The notes under the pieces are model-generated. The model was given only the letters and a program-made list of their open reading frames with translations, had not been told where the DNA came from and searched no databases. The position numbers were made by a program, and so were the translations under genes. DNA of 64,000 nt from Chloroflexota bacterium (GTDB lineage Bacteria; Chloroflexota; Anaerolineae; Aggregatilineales; Phototrophicaceae). Of this stretch, positions 25,888 to 34,065 are shown piece after piece; the first letter of the stretch is position 1; each line of letters starts with the position of its first letter. The stretch covers positions 55,986-119,985 of the forward strand of contig JAPPMO010000011.1 in the NCBI GenBank assembly GCA_028873975.1. The letters run 5' to 3'.

Positions 25888-26664
25888 ATGAATAGCGAGT
25901 ACTTAATCGAATTGCGCAGCGTCACCAAATCCTTCGGCAATGTCAACGCGGTGGACGGCATCAGCTTTGGCGTTCGCCCGGGCGAAGTCGTCGGCTTGAT
26001 TGGCGACAATGGCGCCGGCAAGTCCACGCTCATCAAGATCTTATCCGGCGTTCATCAGCCGGATAGCGGGCAGATCATCGTGCGCGGGCGCGAAGTGAGG
26101 AATTGGAATGCCGCCAAGTCGCGCGAATCCGGCATTGAGACCGTGTATCAGGATCGCGCCCTGGCGCCGCAGCAGACCATCACCCGCAACATTTTCATGG
26201 GACGGGAAATCAAGAACCGTCTCGGCGTCATCAAGGTCAAGACACAGTACGAGGAAGCCAATCGTCTCATGCGCGAAATCGGCTTCACCTCCAAAGTCTT
26301 CGATCCGGATTCGCCGGTAGCCACACTCTCCGGCGGCGAGCGGCAAGGCGTGGCGATCGCCCGCGCGCTTTATTTCGATGCCGACCTCATTGTCCTGGAC
26401 GAGCCGACGACCGCCCTCTCCCTGGTGGAAACAGCCAAGGTATTCGGCTTCATCGAGAACGTCCGCGCCCGCGGACGTTCGATTATCTTCATCGGGCACA
26501 ATATCTATCATGTCTTTGATGTTGCCGATCGCTTTGTGGTATTGGATCGCGGCAAAGTCGTTATGACAGAAGACAAAGCCAATATCCCGGTTGCCGAGGT
26601 CCTCATCAAGCACATGCAAGAAATCGCGGAATTGGGCCACGCGGCAGACGCTTCGCCCGCATAG
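25888..26664 (+). CDS. Sugar ABC transporter ATPase, single domain (CUT2-like)
   Basis: 258 residues, one ABC domain where the usual RbsA-type proteins have two. Walker A GLIGDNGAGKSTLIKI, signature LSGGERQGVAIARAL and Walker [13 protein letters not shown] are intact; the D-loop is ALSL in place of ALD. This matches the single-domain CUT2 ATPases (FrcA-like). The chosen ATG 25888 precedes MNSEYLIELRSVTKSFG; the frame is open upstream to 25846. It ends 17 bases before the permease start. Confidence 0.9.
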   Translation: MNSEYLIELRSVTKSFGNVNAVDGISFGVRPGEVVGLIGDNGAGKSTLIKILSGVHQPDSGQIIVRGREVRNWNAAKSRESGIETVYQDRALAPQQTITRNIFMGREIKNRLGVIKVKTQYEEANRLMREIGFTSKVFDPDSPVATLSGGERQGVAIARALYFDADLIVLDEPTTALSLVETAKVFGFIENVRARGRSIIFIGHNIYHVFDVADRFVVLDRGKVVMTEDKANIPVAEVLIKHMQEIAELGHAADASPA

Positions 26665-26680
26665 TCAGGAGACTGCGTCC

Positions 26681-27712
26681 ATGATAGGCAGCGCAACAGG
26701 CGGCAAGCAGAAGCAGATCGCGCGGGAAGAAGCCAGCGGCATAGCCAAGTGGTCGCGCAACAACCGCCGCGCCATCACCTCCACGCTCTTCTTGATCGTC
26801 ATGTTGATCGGCTTCACCATGGCGAATCCCGAGGTCTTTTCTCAATTCAAAACTTATCGCTCGGTCATGATTGCGCTGCCGGTTTCGATATTTCTGGTCG
26901 TGCCCCTGGTTTTCGTGGTAACAGCCGGCGAAATCGACCTGTCCTTTCCATCGGTGGTCGGGCTGGCCTCTTATGCCTTTGTTTCGATAGTCGACCAAGG
27001 CGGCGACCCGCTGGTCGGCATCGCGGCGGCGCTGCTGGTCGGCGCCTTCCTCGGGTTTCTCAATGGCATTCTTGTCGTGCGCATCGGCTTATCCGCCCTG
27101 GTAGCGACGTTGGGCATGAATTTCTTCTTGCGCGGCTTAATTAATATCCTTGTTGAAGGCTTTTCCATCGCTATCCCAGAGATTCGCGGCAGCTTCATTC
27201 ATACGCTGCTAACCGACGACACCATCATGATCGTTGAGAATCAGGGCATTCCCAATCAAATGCTTTGGGCCCTGGCTTTCACCGCATTGGGCGTGTTTTT
27301 GTATAACCGGCACAGCTTCGGCGTGCGTGTCCATTGCGTCGGCGACAATCCCGAAAGCGCCGCCGAGATGGGCATCGACGTCGACCGAACGCGCATCCTG
27401 GTTTTTGTATTCACCGGCATCGGCGCGGCGCTGGCGGGCGTCTTTTCGGTCATGATCAATTTTGTCTGGTGGCCCACCACCGGCGACGGATTGCTTCTGC
27501 CGGTGCTGGCTGGTCTGTTCGTGGGCGGCACGCCGACCTGGGGCGGCATCGGCACGGTCTTCGGAGGCTCGATCGGCACATCGATTGTGGCCTTCATCGA
27601 GACAGGCGTAATCGCGGCCGGTCTGACCGGCTTCTTCACGCAGTTTTTCTACGGCTTGATCATTATCCTCTCGTTGATATTCCAGCGTTTCAACGGCGGG
27701 CGCGTACGCTAG
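26681..27712 (+). CDS. Sugar ABC transporter permease (CUT2-like)
   Basis: 343 residues with 8-10 membrane segments. Typical landmarks are VTAGEIDLSFPSVVGL, GFLNGILVVRIGLSALVATLG and the C-terminal LLPVLAGLFVGGTPTWGGIGTVFG. AGGAG lies 12 bases before ATG 26681; the upstream part of the frame overlaps the ATPase gene and is rejected. It forms the membrane pore for the sugar system. Confidence 0.92.
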   Translation: MIGSATGGKQKQIAREEASGIAKWSRNNRRAITSTLFLIVMLIGFTMANPEVFSQFKTYRSVMIALPVSIFLVVPLVFVVTAGEIDLSFPSVVGLASYAFVSIVDQGGDPLVGIAAALLVGAFLGFLNGILVVRIGLSALVATLGMNFFLRGLINILVEGFSIAIPEIRGSFIHTLLTDDTIMIVENQGIPNQMLWALAFTALGVFLYNRHSFGVRVHCVGDNPESAAEMGIDVDRTRILVFVFTGIGAALAGVFSVMINFVWWPTTGDGLLLPVLAGLFVGGTPTWGGIGTVFGGSIGTSIVAFIETGVIAAGLTGFFTQFFYGLIIILSLIFQRFNGGRVR

Positions 27713-27730
27713 ACCCCCTCACCAGAAAGT

Positions 27731-28756
27731 ATGTCTATGAAAGTAATTCAAGTCGGCATCGGCGGCATGGGAGAGACCTGGCTACGGGCTGTACAGCGCT
27801 CGGCCGAGGTCGATTACGCCGGCTTCGTCGAAATCAACGATGCCATCGCGCGCCAGCAAGCCGCCGCGTACAACCTTGATCCCGCTACTATCTTCACGTC
27901 GTTGCCGGCTGCCTTGGAAAAGCTCGACGCCGACGCGATTATTGATGTGACGCCCCCGCAATTTCACAGGGCGAACTCCACCCTGGCGCTGGAAGCCGGC
28001 TTGCCAGTGCTTTCGGAGAAACCGCTGGCGGGCGCGCTGGAAGACGCACAAGCCATCGTTGACAAAGCGCGTGAGACGGGCCTCAGCCACATGGTTGCGC
28101 AAAACTACCGCTATCGTCCCGTTACGCAAACGATCAAGTCGCTGCTTGAAACTGGCGAATTAGGCGCTGTTGGGGCGGTACATGCCGAGTTTTTCAAGGG
28201 ACCGCATTTCGGCGGCTTCCGCGAGGAAATGCCCCATCCGCTCATCATTGATATGGCCATCCACCACTTCGACATGATGCGCTATTTCCTGGGCAGTGAT
28301 GTACAGGAAATCAGCGCCCGAAGCTGGAATCCGCCCTGGAGTTGGTTCAAGGGCGATGCCAGCGCCGCCGCGTCCATGCGCTTCGAGAACGGCGTGTTCG
28401 CCAGCTACAGCGCCTCCTGGTGCTCACAGGCGCTGCCCACAAGTTGGAATGCGGATTGGCGCTTCGACTGCGAAAAAGGCGTGATGCTGGTCAAAGACGA
28501 TGTTGTGACCGTACAAGATCTGTTGCGGGTTACAGACAGCCGGGGCGCTCTAGCCAATGCGCATGGCGAACGGCGAGTGATTCCGCTGCTGGAGATGGAG
28601 CGCGAGGGGCAGGACTATCTGCTGCGCGAATTCTTCGCCGCAGTCACAAAGGGCAAGCCGGTCGCTACATCGGCTCAGGACAATATCCGCACAATTGAAT
28701 TTGTTTTTGGTGTTGTGCAGGCTTGTGACAGCGGCGAAACCGTCAAGCTCTCCTAA
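27731..28756 (+). CDS. Gfo/Idh/MocA family NAD(P)-dependent oxidoreductase
   Basis: 341 residues. The N-terminal Rossmann strand MKVIQVGIGGMGETWL and the LSEKPLAG motif (catalytic-site Lys) are diagnostic. The C-terminal domain includes HPLIIDMAIHHFDMMRYFLG with the catalytic-type His/Asp. Family members oxidise inositols or sugars. It starts 18 bases after the permease, so it is the last gene of the sugar operon, and its stop overlaps the convergent enolase gene by 4 bases. A second in-frame ATG lies at 27737. Confidence 0.92.
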   Translation: MSMKVIQVGIGGMGETWLRAVQRSAEVDYAGFVEINDAIARQQAAAYNLDPATIFTSLPAALEKLDADAIIDVTPPQFHRANSTLALEAGLPVLSEKPLAGALEDAQAIVDKARETGLSHMVAQNYRYRPVTQTIKSLLETGELGAVGAVHAEFFKGPHFGGFREEMPHPLIIDMAIHHFDMMRYFLGSDVQEISARSWNPPWSWFKGDASAAASMRFENGVFASYSASWCSQALPTSWNADWRFDCEKGVMLVKDDVVTVQDLLRVTDSRGALANAHGERRVIPLLEMEREGQDYLLREFFAAVTKGKPVATSAQDNIRTIEFVFGVVQACDSGETVKLS

Positions 28757-29916
28757 TCGAAATAACTGTCGCCATTCCAGAGCAGCGATTTGGCTATTTC
28801 ATCGTTAAGTTCCACGCCGATGCCCGGACGCTCTGAAACGGTCATGACGCCGTCCCGAACGAAGGGCTTGTCCCCGTCGCAAAGGTCATTCCACCAGGGG
28901 ATATCGCGGGCATGGAACTCCAGAAATAAAAAGTTCGGCACGGCAGCCAGCACATGACAAGCCGCCATCATGCCTAGCGGCGACGAGACATTGTGCGGCG
29001 CGATCGGAATATAGTGCGCGTCCGCCAGTTCGGCGATTCTCTTGCCTTCCGCGATGCCGCCGGCTTTCGCCAGATCGGGCATGATCACATCGCAGGCGCC
29101 CTGCCGAAACAACTCCAGGAATTCGAAGCGCGTGTATTGATTTTCGCCAGTGCAGATGACCGTGCTGCTGGAGGCGCGCACTTGCGCCAAAGCAGCGACA
29201 TTTTCCGCCGGCACCGGTTCTTCCAGCCAGAGCAGGCGCAGCGGCTCGACGGCGCGAGCCAGCGTGATCGCCGAAGGCAGGTCGAATTGACCGTGGCAGT
29301 CGATGGCCAGGTCGATTTCAAAGCCGATCGCATCGCGCACGCCTTCGATGATGCCGATGATATGCGACATCTCCTTGGCGCCCACCGTCCAATTGAAGGC
29401 ATCCAGGCGGCCCGTTCCAGTGCCGTCAACATCAAACTTGACCGCGCCGAAGCCCTCGGCCACTGCCTCCAAAGCCTTGTCCCCGAAGGCAGCCGGGCTG
29501 TCGTCGGCGCCAAAATGGCAGTCGGCGTATAGACGAATCCGGTCACGGAACTTGCCGCCGAGCAATTTGTAAACCGGAACCCCGAGCGCCTTGCCGACGA
29601 TATCGTGCAGGGCGTTGTCGATGCCGGTCAGCGCGAAGATCAGCGGAGCATTGCTAGCGCCGCCGTAGCGTCCATGCCGGCGCAGCTTCTCGTAAATCAT
29701 GTTGATATTAAAGGGATCTTCGCCGATGAGCAGGTCTTTGAGCGCCAGGATGGCATGTTTGGTAGCGAATCCCGAGAAACCCGGTCCGCCGGAATTGCAC
29801 TCGCCGCTGCCGACGAGGCCTTCGTCGGTGTAAATGCGGACAAAAGTCCAGACGCTGCCGCCGCTATCCGGCTCTTGCCGGCCGATCACACTGGCTTGAA
29901 CATCGGTGATTTTCAT
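28753..29916 (-). CDS. Mandelate racemase/muconate-lactonizing enzyme family protein (sugar-acid dehydratase-like)
   Basis: 387 residues of the enolase superfamily. N-terminal capping domain MKITDVQASVIG...; barrel metal ligands are in AIDCHGQFD (Asp), WLEEPVPAEN (Glu) and TGENQYTRFEF (Glu), with a likely acid/base His in APHNVSSPLG. The IDCHGQ block resembles galactonate dehydratase-type enzymes. The upstream frame is open but ATG 29916 matches the family start. It is the last gene of the operon that starts with the diol dehydratase. Confidence 0.88.
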   Translation of the reverse strand: MKITDVQASVIGRQEPDSGGSVWTFVRIYTDEGLVGSGECNSGGPGFSGFATKHAILALKDLLIGEDPFNINMIYEKLRRHGRYGGASNAPLIFALTGIDNALHDIVGKALGVPVYKLLGGKFRDRIRLYADCHFGADDSPAAFGDKALEAVAEGFGAVKFDVDGTGTGRLDAFNWTVGAKEMSHIIGIIEGVRDAIGFEIDLAIDCHGQFDLPSAITLARAVEPLRLLWLEEPVPAENVAALAQVRASSSTVICTGENQYTRFEFLELFRQGACDVIMPDLAKAGGIAEGKRIAELADAHYIPIAPHNVSSPLGMMAACHVLAAVPNFLFLEFHARDIPWWNDLCDGDKPFVRDGVMTVSERPGIGVELNDEIAKSLLWNGDSYFD

Positions 29917-29935
29917 GCTTTTACAGTACCTCGTC

Positions 29936-30877
29936 TCAGTGATAATGCTCGATACTCGCCATGATCCGCTCGATCTGGCGCGCGATATCGGGCGGAACGG
30001 GCGGGTTGAAGGGTCCGCCGCCGCCGCCAACGACGTCATCGAAACCGGCGCAGTTGATCGCCGCCATCACAGCCGAATAGTTATAGGCGCGTTCAAGCAT
30101 GAAGCGAATGTCTTCCAGCGGCGAAATCTCGTCTTCGATTTGACGGGCGGCTTCATAATCGCGCCTTCGCTGCGCGTTGTTGATCGCGTCAGATGCCCGA
30201 GCCGCCACGATATTGATGCCCGAGGTATGACCCTTGGCGCCCATTTCAGCGGCGGCCGTCGAGCGATCGCCGATGCCCCAGATGACAATTTTTTTCCCTT
30301 CGTCCAACGCTTCCACGAAGGGCAGCACATCGTCTTCGTTGGTCCCGATCTTGACTCCGACAAAATGCGGCGAATCGAGCAGCAAACGAATGATCATATC
30401 GCGGTCGCGCGGGCGCCGGTAATAATACAGGAAGCGCGCCCCGTACCGATTTGCTTGTGTCTCGGCAAAGTTCATAAAACTCTCGTACAAGCCAGCCGGA
30501 CCATAAGTCCCGCTGAGCGGCATGATCAAGTAAATATCGGGCGGACGCTGCAGGGCGGCCAGCTGCGTGATCAAGTCGGCGGCGGCGGGTAAGGGATTGG
30601 GAACGATAGCCGCCATCAGGATGCCCTCGCCGTCCATGCCGCGCCCGGCGATATCAAGCAGCTTGATCTGGTCGTCGATGGCGACATGATGAACCAGGCT
30701 GGTGCCCGCGATGGAAATCACCCGCGGACGATTCTCGCTTAAATGATTGTTCTTCATCAAATAGTCGATATTCTTGGCGTGTCCGGCGTAGTCGATCTGT
30801 CCGCCGCTGAAGGGAATCAGCGGAATGCCGATCACCGAGTTGAGGCCATCGAGCAGCGCGGGCTTTTCAATTGTCAT
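29936..30877 (-). CDS. Dihydrodipicolinate synthase/N-acetylneuraminate lyase family protein
   Basis: 313 residues. The Schiff-base Lys is K176 in FVGVKIGTNEDD and a Tyr-rich block FLYYYRRP (about 150-154) supplies the usual catalytic Tyr. GIPLIPFSGGQIDYAG matches the N-terminal strand. Family enzymes do retro-aldol cleavage or dehydration of 2-keto acids, such as 2-keto-3-deoxy sugar acids, which fits its position between enolase-superfamily dehydratases. It lies 10 bases downstream of the next enolase gene. Confidence 0.88.
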   Translation of the reverse strand: MTIEKPALLDGLNSVIGIPLIPFSGGQIDYAGHAKNIDYLMKNNHLSENRPRVISIAGTSLVHHVAIDDQIKLLDIAGRGMDGEGILMAAIVPNPLPAAADLITQLAALQRPPDIYLIMPLSGTYGPAGLYESFMNFAETQANRYGARFLYYYRRPRDRDMIIRLLLDSPHFVGVKIGTNEDDVLPFVEALDEGKKIVIWGIGDRSTAAAEMGAKGHTSGINIVAARASDAINNAQRRRDYEAARQIEDEISPLEDIRFMLERAYNYSAVMAAINCAGFDDVVGGGGGPFNPPVPPDIARQIERIMASIEHYH

Positions 30878-30887
30878 TGGTCCTCCT

Positions 30888-32165
30888 TCACCAGCGCGTG
30901 GCTTGGAATCGCCAGCCGGGTTCGATCTTTTGCATTTCGACCTCGTCGTCCCGCTCCGTCAAGCCGCAAGCCAGGTACTGTTGATGCAATGTCGCCAGCC
31001 TGTCGCGATCAACTTCGATGCCCAATCCCGGCGAGGTCGGCGCCGCGATGGCGCCCTCGTCGAAAGGCAAGGGTTCCACCAGCAAGTCATGACCATCTTG
31101 CCAGGGATAATGCGTATCGCAATCGTAGGTCAGGTTGGGACTTGCAGCCGCCAAGTGCGTCATCGCCGCCAGCGAGATACCCAGGTGGCTGTTGGAGTGC
31201 ATGGACAGGCCGCGGCCGAATACCCGGCAGAAACGCGCCAGATCCAGCGATGCGCGGAAGCCGCCCCAGAAATGATGATCGGAGAGGATAATCGCCTCGG
31301 AATTATGCTCCACGCTGCCGGGCAAATCGTCAAATGAGGTGGCGCACATATTGGTCGCCAAGGGAATACCCAGCGCTTTTGCCACCGCGCTCATATTCTC
31401 CTGGCCGCGCACGGGATCTTCGTAATACTCCAAGACGCCTTCCAGTTGCCGGCCGGCCGCAATGGCGGTATCAACTCGCCAGATCGCATTGGGATCCAAG
31501 CGCAGCGGCATGCCGGGACCAAAAGCCTCGCGCAGCGCCAGGATCGAGTCGACTTCGACACCCGGCGGGAAAACGCCGCCCTTGAGCTTGATCGACTTGA
31601 AGCCATAGCGCTCGACCATGGCTTGGGCCTGCGCCACGATGCCCTCGGCGTCCAGAGCCGCGTCTTGCCGCGCCGCGAACCAGCCAGCCGCGCCGGGATC
31701 GCGCTCAAAGCCGAACTCGCCGCCCGCGCCCTCGCGCTTGTAAAAAAGATAAGCGGCGAAAGGGACGCGATGGCGCGCCGCCCCACCCAGCAAATCGACC
31801 ACAGGCCGCCCGCAAGATTTTCCCATCAAGTCATAACAAGCGACTTCAATGGCGCTGCGCGCGTGCACCCAGCTCCGTTGATCCCAGGGCGAATCGCCTC
31901 GTTGATCTTCCTCCGCGAGCGCGTCCAAAGCCGCGAAAATCTCATTGAGTTGCCAAGGGTCTACGCCGATGATGCGCTCGGCGGCTTTTTCCAGCGCGGC
32001 GCGCGTCCCCTCGCCCCCCGGGATCTCGCCCCAGCCGGATAGTCCATCGTCGCTGACCAGTTCCAGCACGATGCGCAGCGCGTAGGGCGCGTGCAGTCCA
32101 GCCGCGTTCAGAAGCGGCGGATCGGCGACGGCGATGGGCGTGATGTGGATGTCTTGAATGCGCAT
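30888..32165 (-). CDS. Enolase superfamily protein, glucarate dehydratase-like
   Basis: 425 residues. TNMCATSFDDLPGS and MHSNSHLGISLAAMTHLA are glucarate-dehydratase-type blocks, with barrel lysines in IKLKGGVFPPG and metal ligands in RLDPNAIW and YYEDPVRGQENM. It is expected to dehydrate a sugar diacid to a 2-keto-3-deoxy product. ATG 32165 starts 2 bases after the stop of the next enolase gene; an earlier in-frame start at 32195 is less likely. Substrate could be other aldarates or aldonates. Confidence 0.88.
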   Translation of the reverse strand: MRIQDIHITPIAVADPPLLNAAGLHAPYALRIVLELVSDDGLSGWGEIPGGEGTRAALEKAAERIIGVDPWQLNEIFAALDALAEEDQRGDSPWDQRSWVHARSAIEVACYDLMGKSCGRPVVDLLGGAARHRVPFAAYLFYKREGAGGEFGFERDPGAAGWFAARQDAALDAEGIVAQAQAMVERYGFKSIKLKGGVFPPGVEVDSILALREAFGPGMPLRLDPNAIWRVDTAIAAGRQLEGVLEYYEDPVRGQENMSAVAKALGIPLATNMCATSFDDLPGSVEHNSEAIILSDHHFWGGFRASLDLARFCRVFGRGLSMHSNSHLGISLAAMTHLAAASPNLTYDCDTHYPWQDGHDLLVEPLPFDEGAIAAPTSPGLGIEVDRDRLATLHQQYLACGLTERDDEVEMQKIEPGWRFQATRW

Positions 32166-32167
32166 GT

Positions 32168-33448
32168 TTAGCTCCACAAGTGGTCGCGTGACCACTCGCT
32201 GTCCCAGGCTTCAGTCGGCTCGAAGTAACCGGCATCGCGCCCAGGCCTTGTGTCGATATGCTCGCGGATGACCTCTTCGTTGAGATCGCCGAAGCCCAGA
32301 CCGGGCGCTTCCGGCACGGGCGCATAGCCGTCGACGATCAGCGGTTTTTCGATGCCGTCGATCAGATCCTCCCACCAGGGCAAGTCGACCGAGTGATTTT
32401 CCAGCACGTAGAAATTCTCGGTTGCGGCGGCGCAATGGATATTGGCCAAGAATGAGATCGGCGATCCCGCCATGTGCATGGCCATCGGCACGCCGTAATC
32501 CGCCGCCAGATCGCCGATTTTCTTGGTTTCCATGATGCCGCCGGAAGTCGCCAGATCGGGATGGATGACCGAGACGGCCTCAGCCTCCAGCAAGGGCATG
32601 AAGCCCTCTTTCAAATAGATGTCTTCGCCGGTGCAAACCGGGGTCAGGACCGAGTTTTTCAAACGAAGCCACTGGTCGCTGAACTGCCAGGGGATCATGT
32701 CCTCGTACCAAGCCAGCGAGAAGGGATCCAGAGCCTGGCCCAGCCGAATGCAGGATTCGACATTGATGTGGCCGAAATGATCAGCCGCCAGCGGGACCTC
32801 GTAGCCGATGATATCGCGTACCTGCCGCACGTATTCCACCAGATAGTCGACGCCGATGTCGGTAATCTGGATGCCGGTGAAAGGGTGCATGATCGTCCGC
32901 GTTTCGGTCATGCCCGGCGGCGCGGACACGGCGCCCGCAATCCCTTCCAGCAAACCGATGCCGATATCCATCTTGAGGAATTTGAAGCCGGCGTCCTGGC
33001 GCGCCTTGAGGCGCGCGCCCATGGCCGCGCCGTCCGTCGTAGACTCGGTATCGCAGTAGATCAGCGCCTTGTCGCGGAATTTGCCGCCCGCCAGTTGATA
33101 GGCCGGCACGCCATGGGCTTTGCCCGCCAAATCAAAAAGCGCCATCTCGATGCCGCAGACGCCCCCGCCCTGCCGGCCATGAAAGCCGAATTGTTTGATC
33201 TTCCGGAAAATCTTGTCGATGTTGCAAGGATTTTCGCCCAGCAAGCGCGATTTGAGCAGCAGCGCATAAGTCGGGCTGGCGCCGTCCCGCACCTCGCCGT
33301 AACCGCTGATGCCTTGATTGGTGTCGAGCCTAAGAATCGTGACATCGAAGGGCAGCGCGCGCAAATTGACAATGCGCAGGTCAGTGATTTTGAGGTCGGT
33401 CGGCCGCGAATACGCGCTTACATTCGATTCCAGCGGGCGATCACCCAT
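32168..33448 (-). CDS. Mandelate racemase/muconate-lactonizing enzyme family protein
   Basis: 426 residues of the enolase superfamily. The capping domain starts LKITDLRIVNLRALPFDVTIL; metal ligands are in ADHFGHIN (Asp), YEDMIPW (Glu) and CTGEDIYLKEG (Glu), with MHMAGSP as the His-bearing block. GGAGAATTGCC precedes ATG 33448. It is the third enzyme of the operon. The reaction is most likely dehydration of an aldonate-like acid; the exact subgroup is not recognisable. Confidence 0.87.
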   Translation of the reverse strand: MGDRPLESNVSAYSRPTDLKITDLRIVNLRALPFDVTILRLDTNQGISGYGEVRDGASPTYALLLKSRLLGENPCNIDKIFRKIKQFGFHGRQGGGVCGIEMALFDLAGKAHGVPAYQLAGGKFRDKALIYCDTESTTDGAAMGARLKARQDAGFKFLKMDIGIGLLEGIAGAVSAPPGMTETRTIMHPFTGIQITDIGVDYLVEYVRQVRDIIGYEVPLAADHFGHINVESCIRLGQALDPFSLAWYEDMIPWQFSDQWLRLKNSVLTPVCTGEDIYLKEGFMPLLEAEAVSVIHPDLATSGGIMETKKIGDLAADYGVPMAMHMAGSPISFLANIHCAAATENFYVLENHSVDLPWWEDLIDGIEKPLIVDGYAPVPEAPGLGFGDLNEEVIREHIDTRPGRDAGYFEPTEAWDSEWSRDHLWS

Positions 33449-33494
33449 GGCAATTCTCCTTCAGCTGCGTCAGCAGGGCTTTAATTTAAGCGAC

Positions 33495-33515
33495 GGGCGA
33501 GCCGTCGGCTCGCCC
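33495..33515. repeat. Short perfect hairpin, GGGCGnnnC family
   Basis: GGGCGAGCC, loop GTC, GGCTCGCCC, then TACGC. Perfect 9-bp stem between the diol-dehydratase small subunit and the next enolase gene (minus-strand operon). Same family as 8414, 46748 and 59607. Nearby 'ACTCGGTGTTCTCGGTGG' resembles the inside of the MITE-like element. Confidence 0.7.
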
Positions 33516-33580
33516 TACGCATTTTCAACAAATTTCCCAAATGCCATTGCTAAAACTCGGTGTTCTCGGTGGTTAAATCC

Positions 33581-33994
33581 TTAACGCCGCAGCAAATCCC
33601 GCTCGCGGTAGGTCTCCGCCGCTTCTCGGATAAAGGCTGCGTTTTCGCGCGCGCCGTATGTCAACTCCAGGTAATCGGCCAGGCGCGCCAATTCTTCATG
33701 CGTCGCGCGCTCCGGGCGCAGCAGTTCATAGATTTTCAGCAACTCATCATTTGGCACAGACGCAAGTTCAGCGGCGCGCGAGAAGTTGCCCGCCAATTGC
33801 GGATAGCCGGCCTCCCGCGCGATCCGCGCCTGCTGACGCAAGGCATCGGCATGGGTGCGCAGATCGTCGCCGGAGACTTCGCCCTTGGCGACCGCTTCGG
33901 CGGTGATTTCGCTCAGCGGGCGCTCGCTGAAGCTGCGCAAGTCATCAGCCGCGTTGTCGCGCAAAGGATACGCTTTTCCAGGTTTTTCGCGCAT
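33581..33994 (-). CDS. pduE: Diol/glycerol dehydratase small subunit (PduE/DhaB3-like)
   Basis: 137 residues. YPLRDNAADDLRSFSERPLSEITAEAVAKGEV and the C-terminal NAAFIREAAETYRERDLLRR match the gamma subunit of B12-dependent diol dehydratase (compare PduE endings with VNAAFVRESAEVYQQR). AAGGAAG lies 6 bases upstream of ATG 33994, so the longer frame reaching 34081 is rejected. It completes the alpha-beta-gamma set with the fused subunit upstream. No reactivase (PduGH-like) gene is in the window. Confidence 0.88.
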   Translation of the reverse strand: MREKPGKAYPLRDNAADDLRSFSERPLSEITAEAVAKGEVSGDDLRTHADALRQQARIAREAGYPQLAGNFSRAAELASVPNDELLKIYELLRPERATHEELARLADYLELTYGARENAAFIREAAETYRERDLLRR

Positions 33995-34065
33995 GGCGCT
34001 TCCTTCACAGATTGCACAGTTCGCAGCGCGGGCGAGAACAGCCGCAGCGCTGATCGCCAGAGCCA